A stretch of DNA of 7,202 nt from Sulfurovum sp. (GCA_003978395.1 QNZV01000101.1:1-7202); one strand, 5' to 3'; shown: positions 1 through 6,466, numbered from the stretch's first letter. Notes: a model not told the origin generated them from the sequence alone. Numbers and translations are program-made.

Positions 1-1380
1 TATGTACGCCATGAAAAGATAAAAGAGTTAAAGCCAAAACTCAAAATAGAGGGGTATAAATCTTATAATGGAACAGCCGATTTATATATTTACTTTTTTG
101 AGCAGGGGTATAGGCTTTTAAAAGATAATGGAATATTGAGTTATATTACTTCAAACAAATACACAAGAGCCAAGTATGGAAAGCAGTTTAGAGAGTTTAT
201 TTTAAACAATACCAATATTTTGGAGTATATAGATTTCAATGGTGTAAAAGTTTTTGAGTCTGCTACGGTTGATACTTCTATTTTGACATTTAAAAAATCT
301 AATGTGAAAAAGAGTAGCTTTTTATATTGTGATATTAATGAAAAGTATAAAAAAGAGAGTGAGTTAGAGAAGTTTATATCTCAAAATGGATTTGAGTATC
401 TCCAGAGTGATTTGAGTGAGAATAGTTTTAGTTTTTCTACTCCTAAAGAGTTAAAGATAAAAAAAATAATTGAGAAGGTGGGAACTCCTCTTAAAGATTG
501 GGATATTGAGATTAATAGTGGTATCAAAACAGGTCTTAATGAAGCTTTTATAATTGATAGAAAAATTAAAGATGAACTTATAGCAAAAGACCCTAAAAGT
601 ATTGAAATTATTAAGCCATTACTTAGAGGAAGAGATATAAAAAGGTATAGTTATGAATTTGCTGATAAATGGTTAATAAATTCTCATAATAATCCACCTA
701 TTGATATAAGTAAATATTCTGCAATAAAAGAACATTTAGATAAATATTATGATAAGTTAAAGAATAGAGGAGATAAAGGAAAAACTCCTTATAATCTTAG
801 GAATTGTGCCTATTTAGATTCTTTTGAAAAAGAAAAAATTATATATCCTGATATTGGTAACTTAAGCTTTTGCTTTGATAATAATAAAATGTACTTTAAT
901 AATACAGTCTATTTTTTTAATAGTGACTCTAAATATATTTTATCAATATTGAATTCTAAAATAATCAATTATTATTATAATTTTATTGCTTCTACTTTAG
1001 GTAACGGAGGGAATAGAGCTTTTAAAGTTTTTATAGAACAACTCCCAATCCCAAAAATCCCAAAAGAACAACAAAAACCTTTTGAAATTTTAGTAGATTA
1101 TATTATATTTGCCAAAGAACAAAATTTTTCACTAGAAGCCTCACTTTTTGAAAGCATTATAGATGGCATGGTTTATGATTTGTATTTTGAAGAAGAGATG
1201 AAGAGAGGGGATTGTTTTATTTCTGATGAGGTAAGAGAAGTGATAAAAGAGTTTGATAATAGTTCTGATATGATACAAGAGATGTATAAGATTTTTAAAG
1301 ACAATAGAACAATACAAAGAGGTTTGATATATAGAAGAGTTATCTCTGTAGTAAAAATAATAAATGGAAGTAAAAAATGA
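1..1380 (+). CDS. Eco57I/TaqI-like DNA methyltransferase or type IIG restriction-modification enzyme, 5'-truncated by window edge
   Basis: Adenine-specific DNA methyltransferase, probably the methylase and specificity part of a type IIG restriction-modification protein. The frame is open from base 1, giving 459 residues and a TGA stop. The first codon is Tyr followed by VRHEKIK. In this family that follows the catalytic NPP, so the cut falls inside motif IV. Visible next is NGTADLY at residues 23-29, then LLKDNGILSYITSNKY, a typical Eco57I-family stretch. A TaqI_C-like target recognition domain spans roughly 163-355, with GIKTGLNEAF and LRGRDIKRY near its start and EQLPIPKIP at its end. The last 100 residues are a helical C-terminal region. 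Any nuclease domain would lie upstream and cannot be seen, so restriction activity is inferred. A TTG at 136 is not the real start because coding similarity continues upstream of it. The stop overlaps the ATPase start (ATGA), so the two are co-translated. No promoter is visible. Confidence 0.88.
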   Translation, partial: YVRHEKIKELKPKLKIEGYKSYNGTADLYIYFFEQGYRLLKDNGILSYITSNKYTRAKYGKQFREFILNNTNILEYIDFNGVKVFESATVDTSILTFKKSNVKKSSFLYCDINEKYKKESELEKFISQNGFEYLQSDLSENSFSFSTPKELKIKKIIEKVGTPLKDWDIEINSGIKTGLNEAFIIDRKIKDELIAKDPKSIEIIKPLLRGRDIKRYSYEFADKWLINSHNNPPIDISKYSAIKEHLDKYYDKLKNRGDKGKTPYNLRNCAYLDSFEKEKIIYPDIGNLSFCFDNNKMYFNNTVYFFNSDSKYILSILNSKIINYYYNFIASTLGNGGNRAFKVFIEQLPIPKIPKEQQKPFEILVDYIIFAKEQNFSLEASLFESIIDGMVYDLYFEEEMKRGDCFISDEVREVIKEFDNSSDMIQEMYKIFKDNRTIQRGLIYRRVISVVKIINGSKK

Positions 1381-2741
1381 TTAAAATAGATAAAATACAA
1401 CTGCATAATTTTAGATTTTTCATAGATGAAGAGGAGCATAATAGTTTTGAACTTGATGGTCAAAACATGCTTGTTTATGGAGAGAATGGAAGTGGAAAGA
1501 GTTCGCTTTATAAGGCTTTTGAACTTTTGGCAAAACCAATAGTATCAGATGAAGAGTTTGAAAAAAGTGTCAATATATTTAAACAAGATGATAGTTATTT
1601 GGAGTTTGAGTTTGACAATAACGAAACACTTAGAATAGATAGCGACCATTTGAGTTTAGAAGATGATTATCCATTTGTAGAAAAACTATCTATTACTAAA
1701 CCAATATTAGATTATAAGCACCTACTTAATGTCTCATATAGTCAGAATTCACAAAGAGAAGAAAAAAATCTTTTTGCTTTTTTTAAAAAAATTTTAGAAG
1801 AATATCCAATTGGTGAAAATGAGAAAAAGCTCAAAGATTTAGAAGATGAAGAACACTTTGAACATTTTGAAAGAATTATTCAAGAAGAGTTATTTGATGA
1901 CATTAATCTATTTTTAGAAAAATTTCAACAAAATTTCAAGATAACAAGTATCTCTTTAAGTGTTTTTGGAAAAGCCTATTTGCAAATAGAATACTTCAAT
2001 AAAGATATAAGTGATTATAGATTTCATCTTTTTCTAAATGAAGCTAGATTATCAGCATTAGCAATAAGTGTTTATTTTGCAATTATCAAAAAACAGTTTA
2101 CTCTTTTAGGTGAAAATAGTTTAAAAGTCTTAGTTTTAGATGATTTGTTAATTAGTCTTGATATGAATAATAGACTTAACTTGATAGATATTCTTAAAAG
2201 TGAATTTAGCGATTTTCAAATTTTCTTTTTTACCCATGACAAAGGTTTTTTTGAGATACTCAAAGAGAAGATGTCTTGGAAATCTTATGAACTGTATGTC
2301 GATAATGAGGGAGAGTTTGAAAAACCATACATTAAAAAATCCCTAAACTATTTTGAGAGTGCAAAAAAACATTTTGATGAGTATGATTATCCTGCTTGTG
2401 CTAACTATTTGCGTAAAGAGGTAGAACGGCTTAAAAAGATAAAAGAAAAGCAAGAGATGTCTATTAACCAAGATGAAAAAATTTTTAAGAAAATAAAAAA
2501 AATGCTTTTATCTCCTGATTTTATGAGTGATAGTGATAGAGTGAAGAGCAAACTTATAGGCTTTAAAAAAGGATTAGAAGAACAAAGTGATTCTAATGTA
2601 GAGATTGATTTAAAAGATATAAAATCTATTACTGATAGGATTTTAAATCCTCAATCACATGATGACACCTCTAAACCTTTGTATAAAAAAGAGTTAGAAG
2701 AGGCGATTGAGATTATTGGTAGAGTAAGAGAAAATATATGA
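1377..2741 (+). CDS. AAA/ABC-type (SMC/RecF-like) ATPase associated with restriction-modification, putative HEPN-like C-terminal domain
   Basis: ATP-binding protein of 454 residues of the RecF/SMC-like class found in defence loci; its exact function is unknown. Visible motifs are an N-terminal IDKIQLHNFRFF strand, Walker A GENGSGKSS at 35-43, a degenerate ABC signature NEARLSALA at 221-229, Walker B VLVLDD at 251-256 with a D-loop-like ISLD, and H-loop THD around His287. The part between Walker A and the signature is short, so there is no long coiled coil and no TOPRIM nuclease. This argues against OLD or GajA proteins. Residues about 322-454 form a predicted helical domain (YPACANYLRKEVERLKK at 338-354) with Arg421-x6-His428 followed by two Asp. 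It resembles HEPN-type or effector tails, but this is inference. GGAAG at 1366-1370 is a ribosome binding site 6 nt before the ATG. The gene overlaps both neighbours by ATGA, implying a tightly coupled operon. The DNA is very AT-rich (15 of 60 G+C in 2041-2100). Confidence 0.85.
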   Translation: MIKIDKIQLHNFRFFIDEEEHNSFELDGQNMLVYGENGSGKSSLYKAFELLAKPIVSDEEFEKSVNIFKQDDSYLEFEFDNNETLRIDSDHLSLEDDYPFVEKLSITKPILDYKHLLNVSYSQNSQREEKNLFAFFKKILEEYPIGENEKKLKDLEDEEHFEHFERIIQEELFDDINLFLEKFQQNFKITSISLSVFGKAYLQIEYFNKDISDYRFHLFLNEARLSALAISVYFAIIKKQFTLLGENSLKVLVLDDLLISLDMNNRLNLIDILKSEFSDFQIFFFTHDKGFFEILKEKMSWKSYELYVDNEGEFEKPYIKKSLNYFESAKKHFDEYDYPACANYLRKEVERLKKIKEKQEMSINQDEKIFKKIKKMLLSPDFMSDSDRVKSKLIGFKKGLEEQSDSNVEIDLKDIKSITDRILNPQSHDDTSKPLYKKELEEAIEIIGRVRENI

Positions 2742-3883
2742 AAATTTATCAAATACCAACCCCAAAAAATAAAACTAAACTACTCAAAAATCTAAAAGTA
2801 CATGGTGGAGGTGTCTCTATTATGGCGAAAAAGATGGAGTTATTAACCTTTTATATTAAAGATTTAAAAACCCCTGCTGTGAATATTCTAAAACAAGATG
2901 CTCTAAGTATTGGGGCTGAGTTGGCTACTCCTTCGGGGGTTATTGTTTGTGAGCATGATAGATATGATTGTCTGCTTGTGGGGACACGAAAACATATAGA
3001 GATATTGTCCAAAAAGGAGTTGGCTCAACCGTTTGGGTTAAAAAAGTTGGCTTTGGAGTTACAAGAGTTTTTGAAGATAAAAGAGCATTCTGTTAAGATA
3101 ATGGGGATTATTAATGCGAATGATGATAGCTTTTTTTCGGGTTCTAGGTTTATGGCTAGTGATGCAGTGATGCAGATAAAAGAGATGATAGAGGAGGGGG
3201 CTGATATTATTGATATTGGGGCTGTTTCTAGTCGTCCGAATGCTGATGAGGTTTCAGTAGATTTGGAATTAGAACGGATAAAAACTATCTGTGATGTGAT
3301 AAAAGCTGAAAAGCTTTATGAACAGGTCTCTTTTTCGATTGACTCTTATACTCCTGTAGTTATTGAATATGCTTTGAAGAGTGGATTTAATTTAGTCAAT
3401 GATATTACAGGGGCTTTGGATGATGAGGTTGTAAAATTGGCTGTGGAGTATGGTGCTAAACTTTGTATTATGCACATGCAAGGCACACCACAAACAATGC
3501 AAAAGAATCCTGTTTATGATGATGTTATGGTAGAGGTTTCTCAGTTTTTTGAAGAGCGAATAATCAAATGTGAACTGTTAGGGATGAAACGAGAGGATAT
3601 AATTTTAGATGTGGGTATAGGATTTGGTAAGACGTTAGAACATAACTTGATTTTATTACGAAACATGAAACACTTTAAAAAATTTGGTTGTGAAGTTTTA
3701 GTGGGGGCTAGTCGAAAATCTATGATAGATAAGATTATATCTACACCAACCGAAGAACGGTTGGCAGGGACGTTGGCTATTCATTTGAGAGTTGTGGAGA
3801 ACGGGGGAGCGAGTCTAGTTCGATGTCATGATGTGAAGGCTCATCGACAGGCTTTTGCTGTGTGGGACTCTCTTTCCATTTAG
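2738..3883 (+). CDS. folP: dihydropteroate synthase
   Basis: Cytoplasmic folate-pathway enzyme that condenses p-aminobenzoate with dihydropterin pyrophosphate to give dihydropteroate. The 381-residue length fits Campylobacterota FolP, which carries an extension of about 115 residues before the TIM-barrel core (about 119-378). Core motifs in order are MGIINANDDSFF at 122-133, where most DHPS have an NVTPDSF-like loop, DIGAVSSRP at 160-168, SIDSY at 200-204, NDITGA at 221-226, MHMQGTPQTMQ at 245-255, DVGIGFGKT at 291-299, GASRKS at 323-328 and VRCHDVKAHR at 361-370. The start at 2738 is chosen because the phylum's extension begins with an MKIY/MKFF-like end and an internal GGVSIM stretch. The alternative Met29 would cut this. 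The ribosome binding site is weak (AAGAG at 2726-2730) and the ATG overlaps the ATPase stop, so translation probably depends on coupling. The 3' end overlaps a convergent lipoprotein gene by 107 bp. Confidence 0.95.
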   Translation: MKIYQIPTPKNKTKLLKNLKVHGGGVSIMAKKMELLTFYIKDLKTPAVNILKQDALSIGAELATPSGVIVCEHDRYDCLLVGTRKHIEILSKKELAQPFGLKKLALELQEFLKIKEHSVKIMGIINANDDSFFSGSRFMASDAVMQIKEMIEEGADIIDIGAVSSRPNADEVSVDLELERIKTICDVIKAEKLYEQVSFSIDSYTPVVIEYALKSGFNLVNDITGALDDEVVKLAVEYGAKLCIMHMQGTPQTMQKNPVYDDVMVEVSQFFEERIIKCELLGMKREDIILDVGIGFGKTLEHNLILLRNMKHFKKFGCEVLVGASRKSMIDKIISTPTEERLAGTLAIHLRVVENGGASLVRCHDVKAHRQAFAVWDSLSI

Positions 3884-4541
3884 TACATTTAAATGCTTTG
3901 TAGGTATCACAAGATATTTCTGTACAAGAAGGAATATTATCTGTACCTACTCTAGCACAAGAGTTACATCCATCAAACCACTCTAAACAACTCTCTGGAA
4001 TGTTAGATTTAGATTCTGAAGAACTATTTTTTATAACATCTTCTTGTATGCCATTTTTAAAGGTAATTTTACTAACAGATTTAGAGACTCTATAGGCAAT
4101 AGCATAATAGGCTATCTCACTTTTTTCTGTTTTTTTACTATCTATACCAATTTTAATAGTGATGTTTTTTTTATCTCCTTTGGGTGTATCTACTAGAAGA
4201 ACATCTGAATTTGATGCTTTAGTAATACGATAGAGTAAAAGATTTTGCTTAAAAAAGTCTATTTGTTGAGATTTTAAAGAGTCTACAAAGTTATCTTTTT
4301 TATTCCAACCTTTTTGAGATTTAACTTCTGAGATAAAAGTATTGAACTGTTTTTGAGAAGAGATTACCATCGTAGAGAAGTTTTTATATCCATCTTCTTT
4401 AACAGGTATGGTTACTTTGGAAATGGTTTTGATATTTAACTCTTTTGGAGGTTTTTTTCCTATAGTGTTTAAAATAATACGATCTTGACTACAAGAGATA
4501 AAAAATAGAGAGGCGAGTGAGAGCAAAACAAATCGTAACAT
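3777..4541 (-). CDS. putative lipoprotein with C-terminal six-cysteine module
   Basis: Predicted envelope lipoprotein of 254 residues; I cannot name its family. A short basic start and hydrophobic stretch (residues 4-16) end in a FISC lipobox, so Cys17 would be lipidated. Residues about 42-165 form a beta-rich domain with NLLLYRITKAS at 100-110 and AYYAIAYRVSK at 144-154, vaguely like PrcB-type protease-stabilising domains (weak resemblance). A Ser/Lys linker leads to a module with six cysteines at 185, 192, 195, 206, 211 and 219, including CLEWFDGCNSC. I know this pattern as a recurring small Cys-rich motif in exported proteins. The reading frame then runs 35 codons into the antisense of folP. 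That tail is Pro/Ser/His-rich and probably not a conserved domain. GAAGGA (plus positions 4548-4553) is the ribosome binding site, 6 nt before the ATG. An A8 run lies at 4165-4172 (minus strand). The gene is transcribed alone from a promoter shared back to back with cobB. Confidence 0.8.
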   Translation of the reverse strand: MLRFVLLSLASLFFISCSQDRIILNTIGKKPPKELNIKTISKVTIPVKEDGYKNFSTMVISSQKQFNTFISEVKSQKGWNKKDNFVDSLKSQQIDFFKQNLLLYRITKASNSDVLLVDTPKGDKKNITIKIGIDSKKTEKSEIAYYAIAYRVSKSVSKITFKNGIQEDVIKNSSSESKSNIPESCLEWFDGCNSCARVGTDNIPSCTEISCDTYKAFKCTKWKESPTQQKPVDEPSHHDIELDSLPRSPQLSNE

Positions 4542-4547
4542 GACTTT

Positions 4548-4553
4548 TCCTTC
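4548..4553 (-). promoter_or_regulatory. ribosome binding site of the lipoprotein gene
   Basis: On the minus strand the sequence reads GAAGGA, 6 nt before the ATG at 4541. It is a good match to the 16S anti-Shine-Dalgarno and fixes the start of the lipoprotein. Confidence 0.7.
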
Positions 4554-4568
4554 TGAATTATATTTTAT

Positions 4569-4577
4569 AGTATAACA
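4569..4577 (-). promoter_or_regulatory. extended -10 promoter of the lipoprotein gene
   Basis: The minus strand reads TGTTATACT: a TG one base before TATACT, five of six matches to the sigma-70 -10 consensus. The -10 box is about 27 nt upstream of the lipoprotein ATG, implying a short leader of roughly 20 nt. No good -35 is evident, as is usual in Campylobacterota. It lies back to back with the cobB promoter. Confidence 0.55.
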
Positions 4578-4604
4578 TATTCTATGGAATTTTTCTTAAA
4601 TCTG

Positions 4605-4613
4605 TGATATACT
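4605..4613 (+). promoter_or_regulatory. extended -10 promoter of cobB-sanA
   Basis: The plus strand reads TGATATACT, a TG one base before TATACT. Only a poor -35 (TGGAAT at 4585-4590) lies 17 nt upstream. The expected start is near 4620, leaving a leader of about 27 nt before the cobB ATG. The same -10 hexamer is used by the divergent lipoprotein promoter some 30 bp away, so a regulator bound between them could affect both. Confidence 0.55.
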
Positions 4614-4646
4614 AAATATTAGACTTTATTAACAAAAGAGAAATAG

Positions 4647-5342
4647 ATGAATTCAAAAAAAGTATACATTGTATCAGGTGCTGGTCTCTCTGCTGAATCA
4701 GGAATAAAAACCTTTAGAGACAGTGATGGCTTGTGGGAAAATTATAGTATAGAAGAGGTATGCTCTACAGCAGGATGGGCAAAAGACCGTCAAAAAGTAA
4801 CAAATTTTTATGATGATAGACGAGCAGATTTAGAGAGTAAAGAGCCTAATTATGCACATATACGTTTGGCAGAATTAAAAGCAAAATATCCTAATAATAT
4901 TACAATACTAACTCAAAACGTAGATAATATGTTGGAAAAAGCAGGATGTGATGAGGTCGTTCATTTGCATGGGACATTAACTGATTTACGTTGTGAACGA
5001 TGTAAATTTGTCTTTCCAATAGGGTATAAAAAACAAAAAGGTGCAGTTTGTCCTAAATGTGATTCGACTCTTATCCGTCATAATGTGGTTATGTTTGGAG
5101 AGCCTGCTCCTGCTTATGCACATCTGCGAAAGCTCTATAATGAAGCAGAGATGATTGTTGTGATTGGAACAAGTGGGAATGTTATTGATACAGCATATAT
5201 GGCACAACTGGTAGATAATTCGGTTTTGAATAATTTGCATGTTGATGTCAATCATGACCAATATTTTTCTGTAAAGTTGTATCTTCCTGCAACCGAAGCA
5301 ATAGATGAAATTTACAGATTAGTAGAGGAGTTTTTAGATTAA
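4647..5342 (+). CDS. cobB: NAD-dependent protein deacylase (class III sirtuin)
   Basis: Cytoplasmic sirtuin that removes acyl groups from lysine using NAD+, releasing nicotinamide and O-acyl-ADP-ribose. The 231 residues match a compact bacterial sirtuin core. Motifs are GAGLSAESGIKTFRD at 11-25 (NAD-binding loop), TQNVDNMLEKAG at 89-100, catalytic His108 in HLHG, four zinc cysteines at 116, 119, 135 and 138, VMFGEPAP at 148-155, and GTSGNV at 174-179. Tyr55 and Arg58 form the Y-x2-R pair that in E. coli CobB and human SIRT5 binds negatively charged acyl groups, so desuccinylation as well as deacetylation is likely (inference from the family). The start has a modest AAGAG-like site and sits about 27 nt after the predicted transcription start. 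The stop TAA overlaps the next start in a TAATG, so sanA is co-transcribed and probably translationally coupled. Confidence 0.95.
   Translation: MNSKKVYIVSGAGLSAESGIKTFRDSDGLWENYSIEEVCSTAGWAKDRQKVTNFYDDRRADLESKEPNYAHIRLAELKAKYPNNITILTQNVDNMLEKAGCDEVVHLHGTLTDLRCERCKFVFPIGYKKQKGAVCPKCDSTLIRHNVVMFGEPAPAYAHLRKLYNEAEMIVVIGTSGNVIDTAYMAQLVDNSVLNNLHVDVNHDQYFSVKLYLPATEAIDEIYRLVEEFLD
5324..5330 (+). promoter_or_regulatory. ribosome binding site of the sanA-like gene
   Basis: AGAGGAG lies inside the last codons of cobB, 11 nt before the sanA ATG. The spacing is long, consistent with re-initiation by ribosomes finishing cobB. The surrounding nonamer GTAGAGGAG recurs just after sanA at 5992-6000. Confidence 0.5.
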
Positions 5343-5995
5343 TGGGCTTTTTAAAAAAAATACTATTTTTAAGTTTTTTAGTAGCAATTCTTTATGTATG
5401 GGTAGTTTACAATAATGATAATATGGCAAAAGAGGCTTCTCCTTTTATCTACTCTGATATTTCAAAAATCCCACCTAAAAGAGCATTGCTTCTTTTGGGA
5501 ACAACCAAATATCTATCAGGACAACGGATAAACTATTTTTATAAATATCGAATAGATTCTGCTGTTAAACTGTTCAAAGCAGGAAAAGTAAAAGCTATAG
5601 TAGTTTCAGGAGATAATGGGAGTAAATATTATGATGAAACAACCACTATGCATGATGATTTGGTAGCAAGAGGTATACCATCTAAATACATTACTCTGGA
5701 CTATGCAGGGTTTAGAACTTTGGATTCTATTGTTCGAGCAGAGGCTATTTTTGATTTAGAAGATTACATTATTGTCTCTCAACGGTTTCATTTAGAGAGA
5801 GCTATCTATATTGCTCATGCTAAAAATCAAAAGGTATTGGGTTTTGTGGCAAAAGATTTTAGAAACACAGTTTGGGCAAAACGTATGGAACATCGAGAGC
5901 TTTTAGCACGAGCCAAAGCCTTTTTAGATATTCATATTTTAGGGAAAGAACCTCGATTTTACGGTTCGAAAGTAAAGGTTACTTATCGACCGTAG
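5342..5995 (+). CDS. sanA: SanA/YdcF-like DUF218 inner-membrane protein
   Basis: Single-pass membrane protein of the SanA branch of DUF218. In enteric bacteria SanA helps keep the envelope barrier against vancomycin at high temperature; its biochemical activity is unsettled. The 217 residues are close to the usual length of about 240. A basic start and one transmembrane helix at about 5-23 anchor an outward domain at about 47-195. Visible family motifs are LLLLGTTKYLSGQRINYFYKYR at 49-70, AIVVSGDN at 85-92, DLVARGIP at 106-113, LDYAGFRTLDSIVRA at 119-133 and IIVSQRFHLERAIYIA at 143-158. The ATG overlaps the cobB stop, making a two-gene unit. An A8 run at 5353-5360 lies just after the start and could slip. 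The gene converges on the NlpC/P60 gene with only 9 bp between stops and no hairpin terminator. The gene name is by family resemblance only. Confidence 0.85.
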   Translation: MGFLKKILFLSFLVAILYVWVVYNNDNMAKEASPFIYSDISKIPPKRALLLLGTTKYLSGQRINYFYKYRIDSAVKLFKAGKVKAIVVSGDNGSKYYDETTTMHDDLVARGIPSKYITLDYAGFRTLDSIVRAEAIFDLEDYIIVSQRFHLERAIYIAHAKNQKVLGFVAKDFRNTVWAKRMEHRELLARAKAFLDIHILGKEPRFYGSKVKVTYRP

Positions 5996-6033
5996 AGGAG
6001 ATGATTATGACGTTAAACGACAGCCCCATTTAA
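5992..6033 (+). other. orphan ribosome binding site with a 10-codon mini-ORF after sanA
   Basis: Directly after sanA (overlapping its stop) stands GTAGAGGAG, then in-frame ATGs at 6001 and 6007. The second is at ideal 6-nt spacing. The frame codes MIMTLNDSPI and stops with TAA at 6031-6033. It lies antisense to the 3' end of the NlpC/P60 gene. It may be the surviving start signal of a lost or displaced downstream gene, or a chance sequence. I do not claim a functional peptide. Confidence 0.3.
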
Positions 6034-6466
6034 AGTATTTTTTATATTCTCTAAGTTTAGAGATGACAATACGATGATGAAATCTACTGGCGTGGATAAA
6101 TTTTCCTTTACCCAAATAGATACCTACATGATTGACTCGTTTATGGTGTTTGGAGTTAAAAAAGACCAAATCCCCTTTTCTTAGGTAAGCAAGTCTTGAA
6201 ACTTTCATTCCCATTTTGGCTTGATTCCAAGAGTTTCGTGGGATTTTAATACCGTTACGTCTAAATACTTCTTTTGTAAAACCAGAACAGTCATATCTAT
6301 AAGGACCATTCCCCCCCCATTTGTATTTTTTTCCAAGTTTTGATTTGGCTATTGATTCAATATGAAAACGGGTATAACTTTTATTATGATTATACTTTTT
6401 AGCATGAAGTGAAATATTTGTTATCAACATTAATATAATTAACAAATATATTTTCTTAAGCATCAT
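6005..6466 (-). CDS. secreted NlpC/P60 family peptidoglycan hydrolase with internal poly-G tract
   Basis: Exported cysteine peptidase of the NlpC/P60 family, which usually cuts stem peptides of peptidoglycan in the periplasm. The start at 6466 gives 153 residues and has AAAGGAA (6473-6479) 6 nt upstream. A longer frame to a TTG at 6496 would bury that site and lacks its own. Residues 1-22 are a signal peptide (MMLKKIYLLIILMLI core, cleavage near LHA). The domain fills the rest: YKWGG at 48-52, catalytic Cys60 in DCSGF, LRKGDLVFF at 95-103, His113 in NHVGIY and His125 in FIHAS, so the catalytic Cys and His are intact. A run of eight G on the coding strand (6311-6318) encodes the end of Trp50 and Gly51-Gly52. 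Gain or loss of one G would frameshift before Cys60. No partner gene is visible, and the substrate bond cannot be told from sequence. Confidence 0.92.
   Translation of the reverse strand: MMLKKIYLLIILMLITNISLHAKKYNHNKSYTRFHIESIAKSKLGKKYKWGGNGPYRYDCSGFTKEVFRRNGIKIPRNSWNQAKMGMKVSRLAYLRKGDLVFFNSKHHKRVNHVGIYLGKGKFIHASRFHHRIVISKLREYKKYFKWGCRLTS
6311..6318 (-). repeat. poly-G (G8) homopolymer tract, possible phase-variation site
   Basis: Eight consecutive C on the plus strand give G8 on the coding strand of the NlpC/P60 gene. G/C runs of this length are rare in such AT-rich DNA and are the classic slippage sites of Campylobacter and Helicobacter contingency genes. With eight G the gene is in frame (ON). 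Confidence 0.7.

Noticed and set aside
136..138. TTG as a start codon for the methyltransferase gene
   Set aside because: The frame is open to base 1 and the upstream residues (VRHEKIK, NGTADLY) are family-conserved, so the gene begins before the window.
1173..1463. 96-codon minus-strand reading frame
   Set aside because: It lies antisense to the methyltransferase and ATPase genes, has no ribosome binding site or recognisable protein, and reflects AT-rich complement of real codons.
1762..1791. A7, T7 and A7 runs in the ATPase gene as a phase-variation site
   Set aside because: Such A/T runs are expected by chance at this base composition, and none exceeds seven.
1377..2741. Identity as OLD/GajA, PtuA or RloC-type ATPase
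   Set aside because: There is no TOPRIM region, no long coiled coil or zinc hook, and no HNH partner gene next to it. The C-terminus is too short for RloC.
4986..5261. 91-codon minus-strand reading frame
   Set aside because: Fully antisense to the sirtuin, whose zinc and substrate motifs are intact in the other strand; no family resemblance.
5993..6010. Intrinsic terminator between the convergent sanA and NlpC/P60 genes
   Set aside because: No GC-rich hairpin with a T tail is present on either strand in or around the 9-bp gap.
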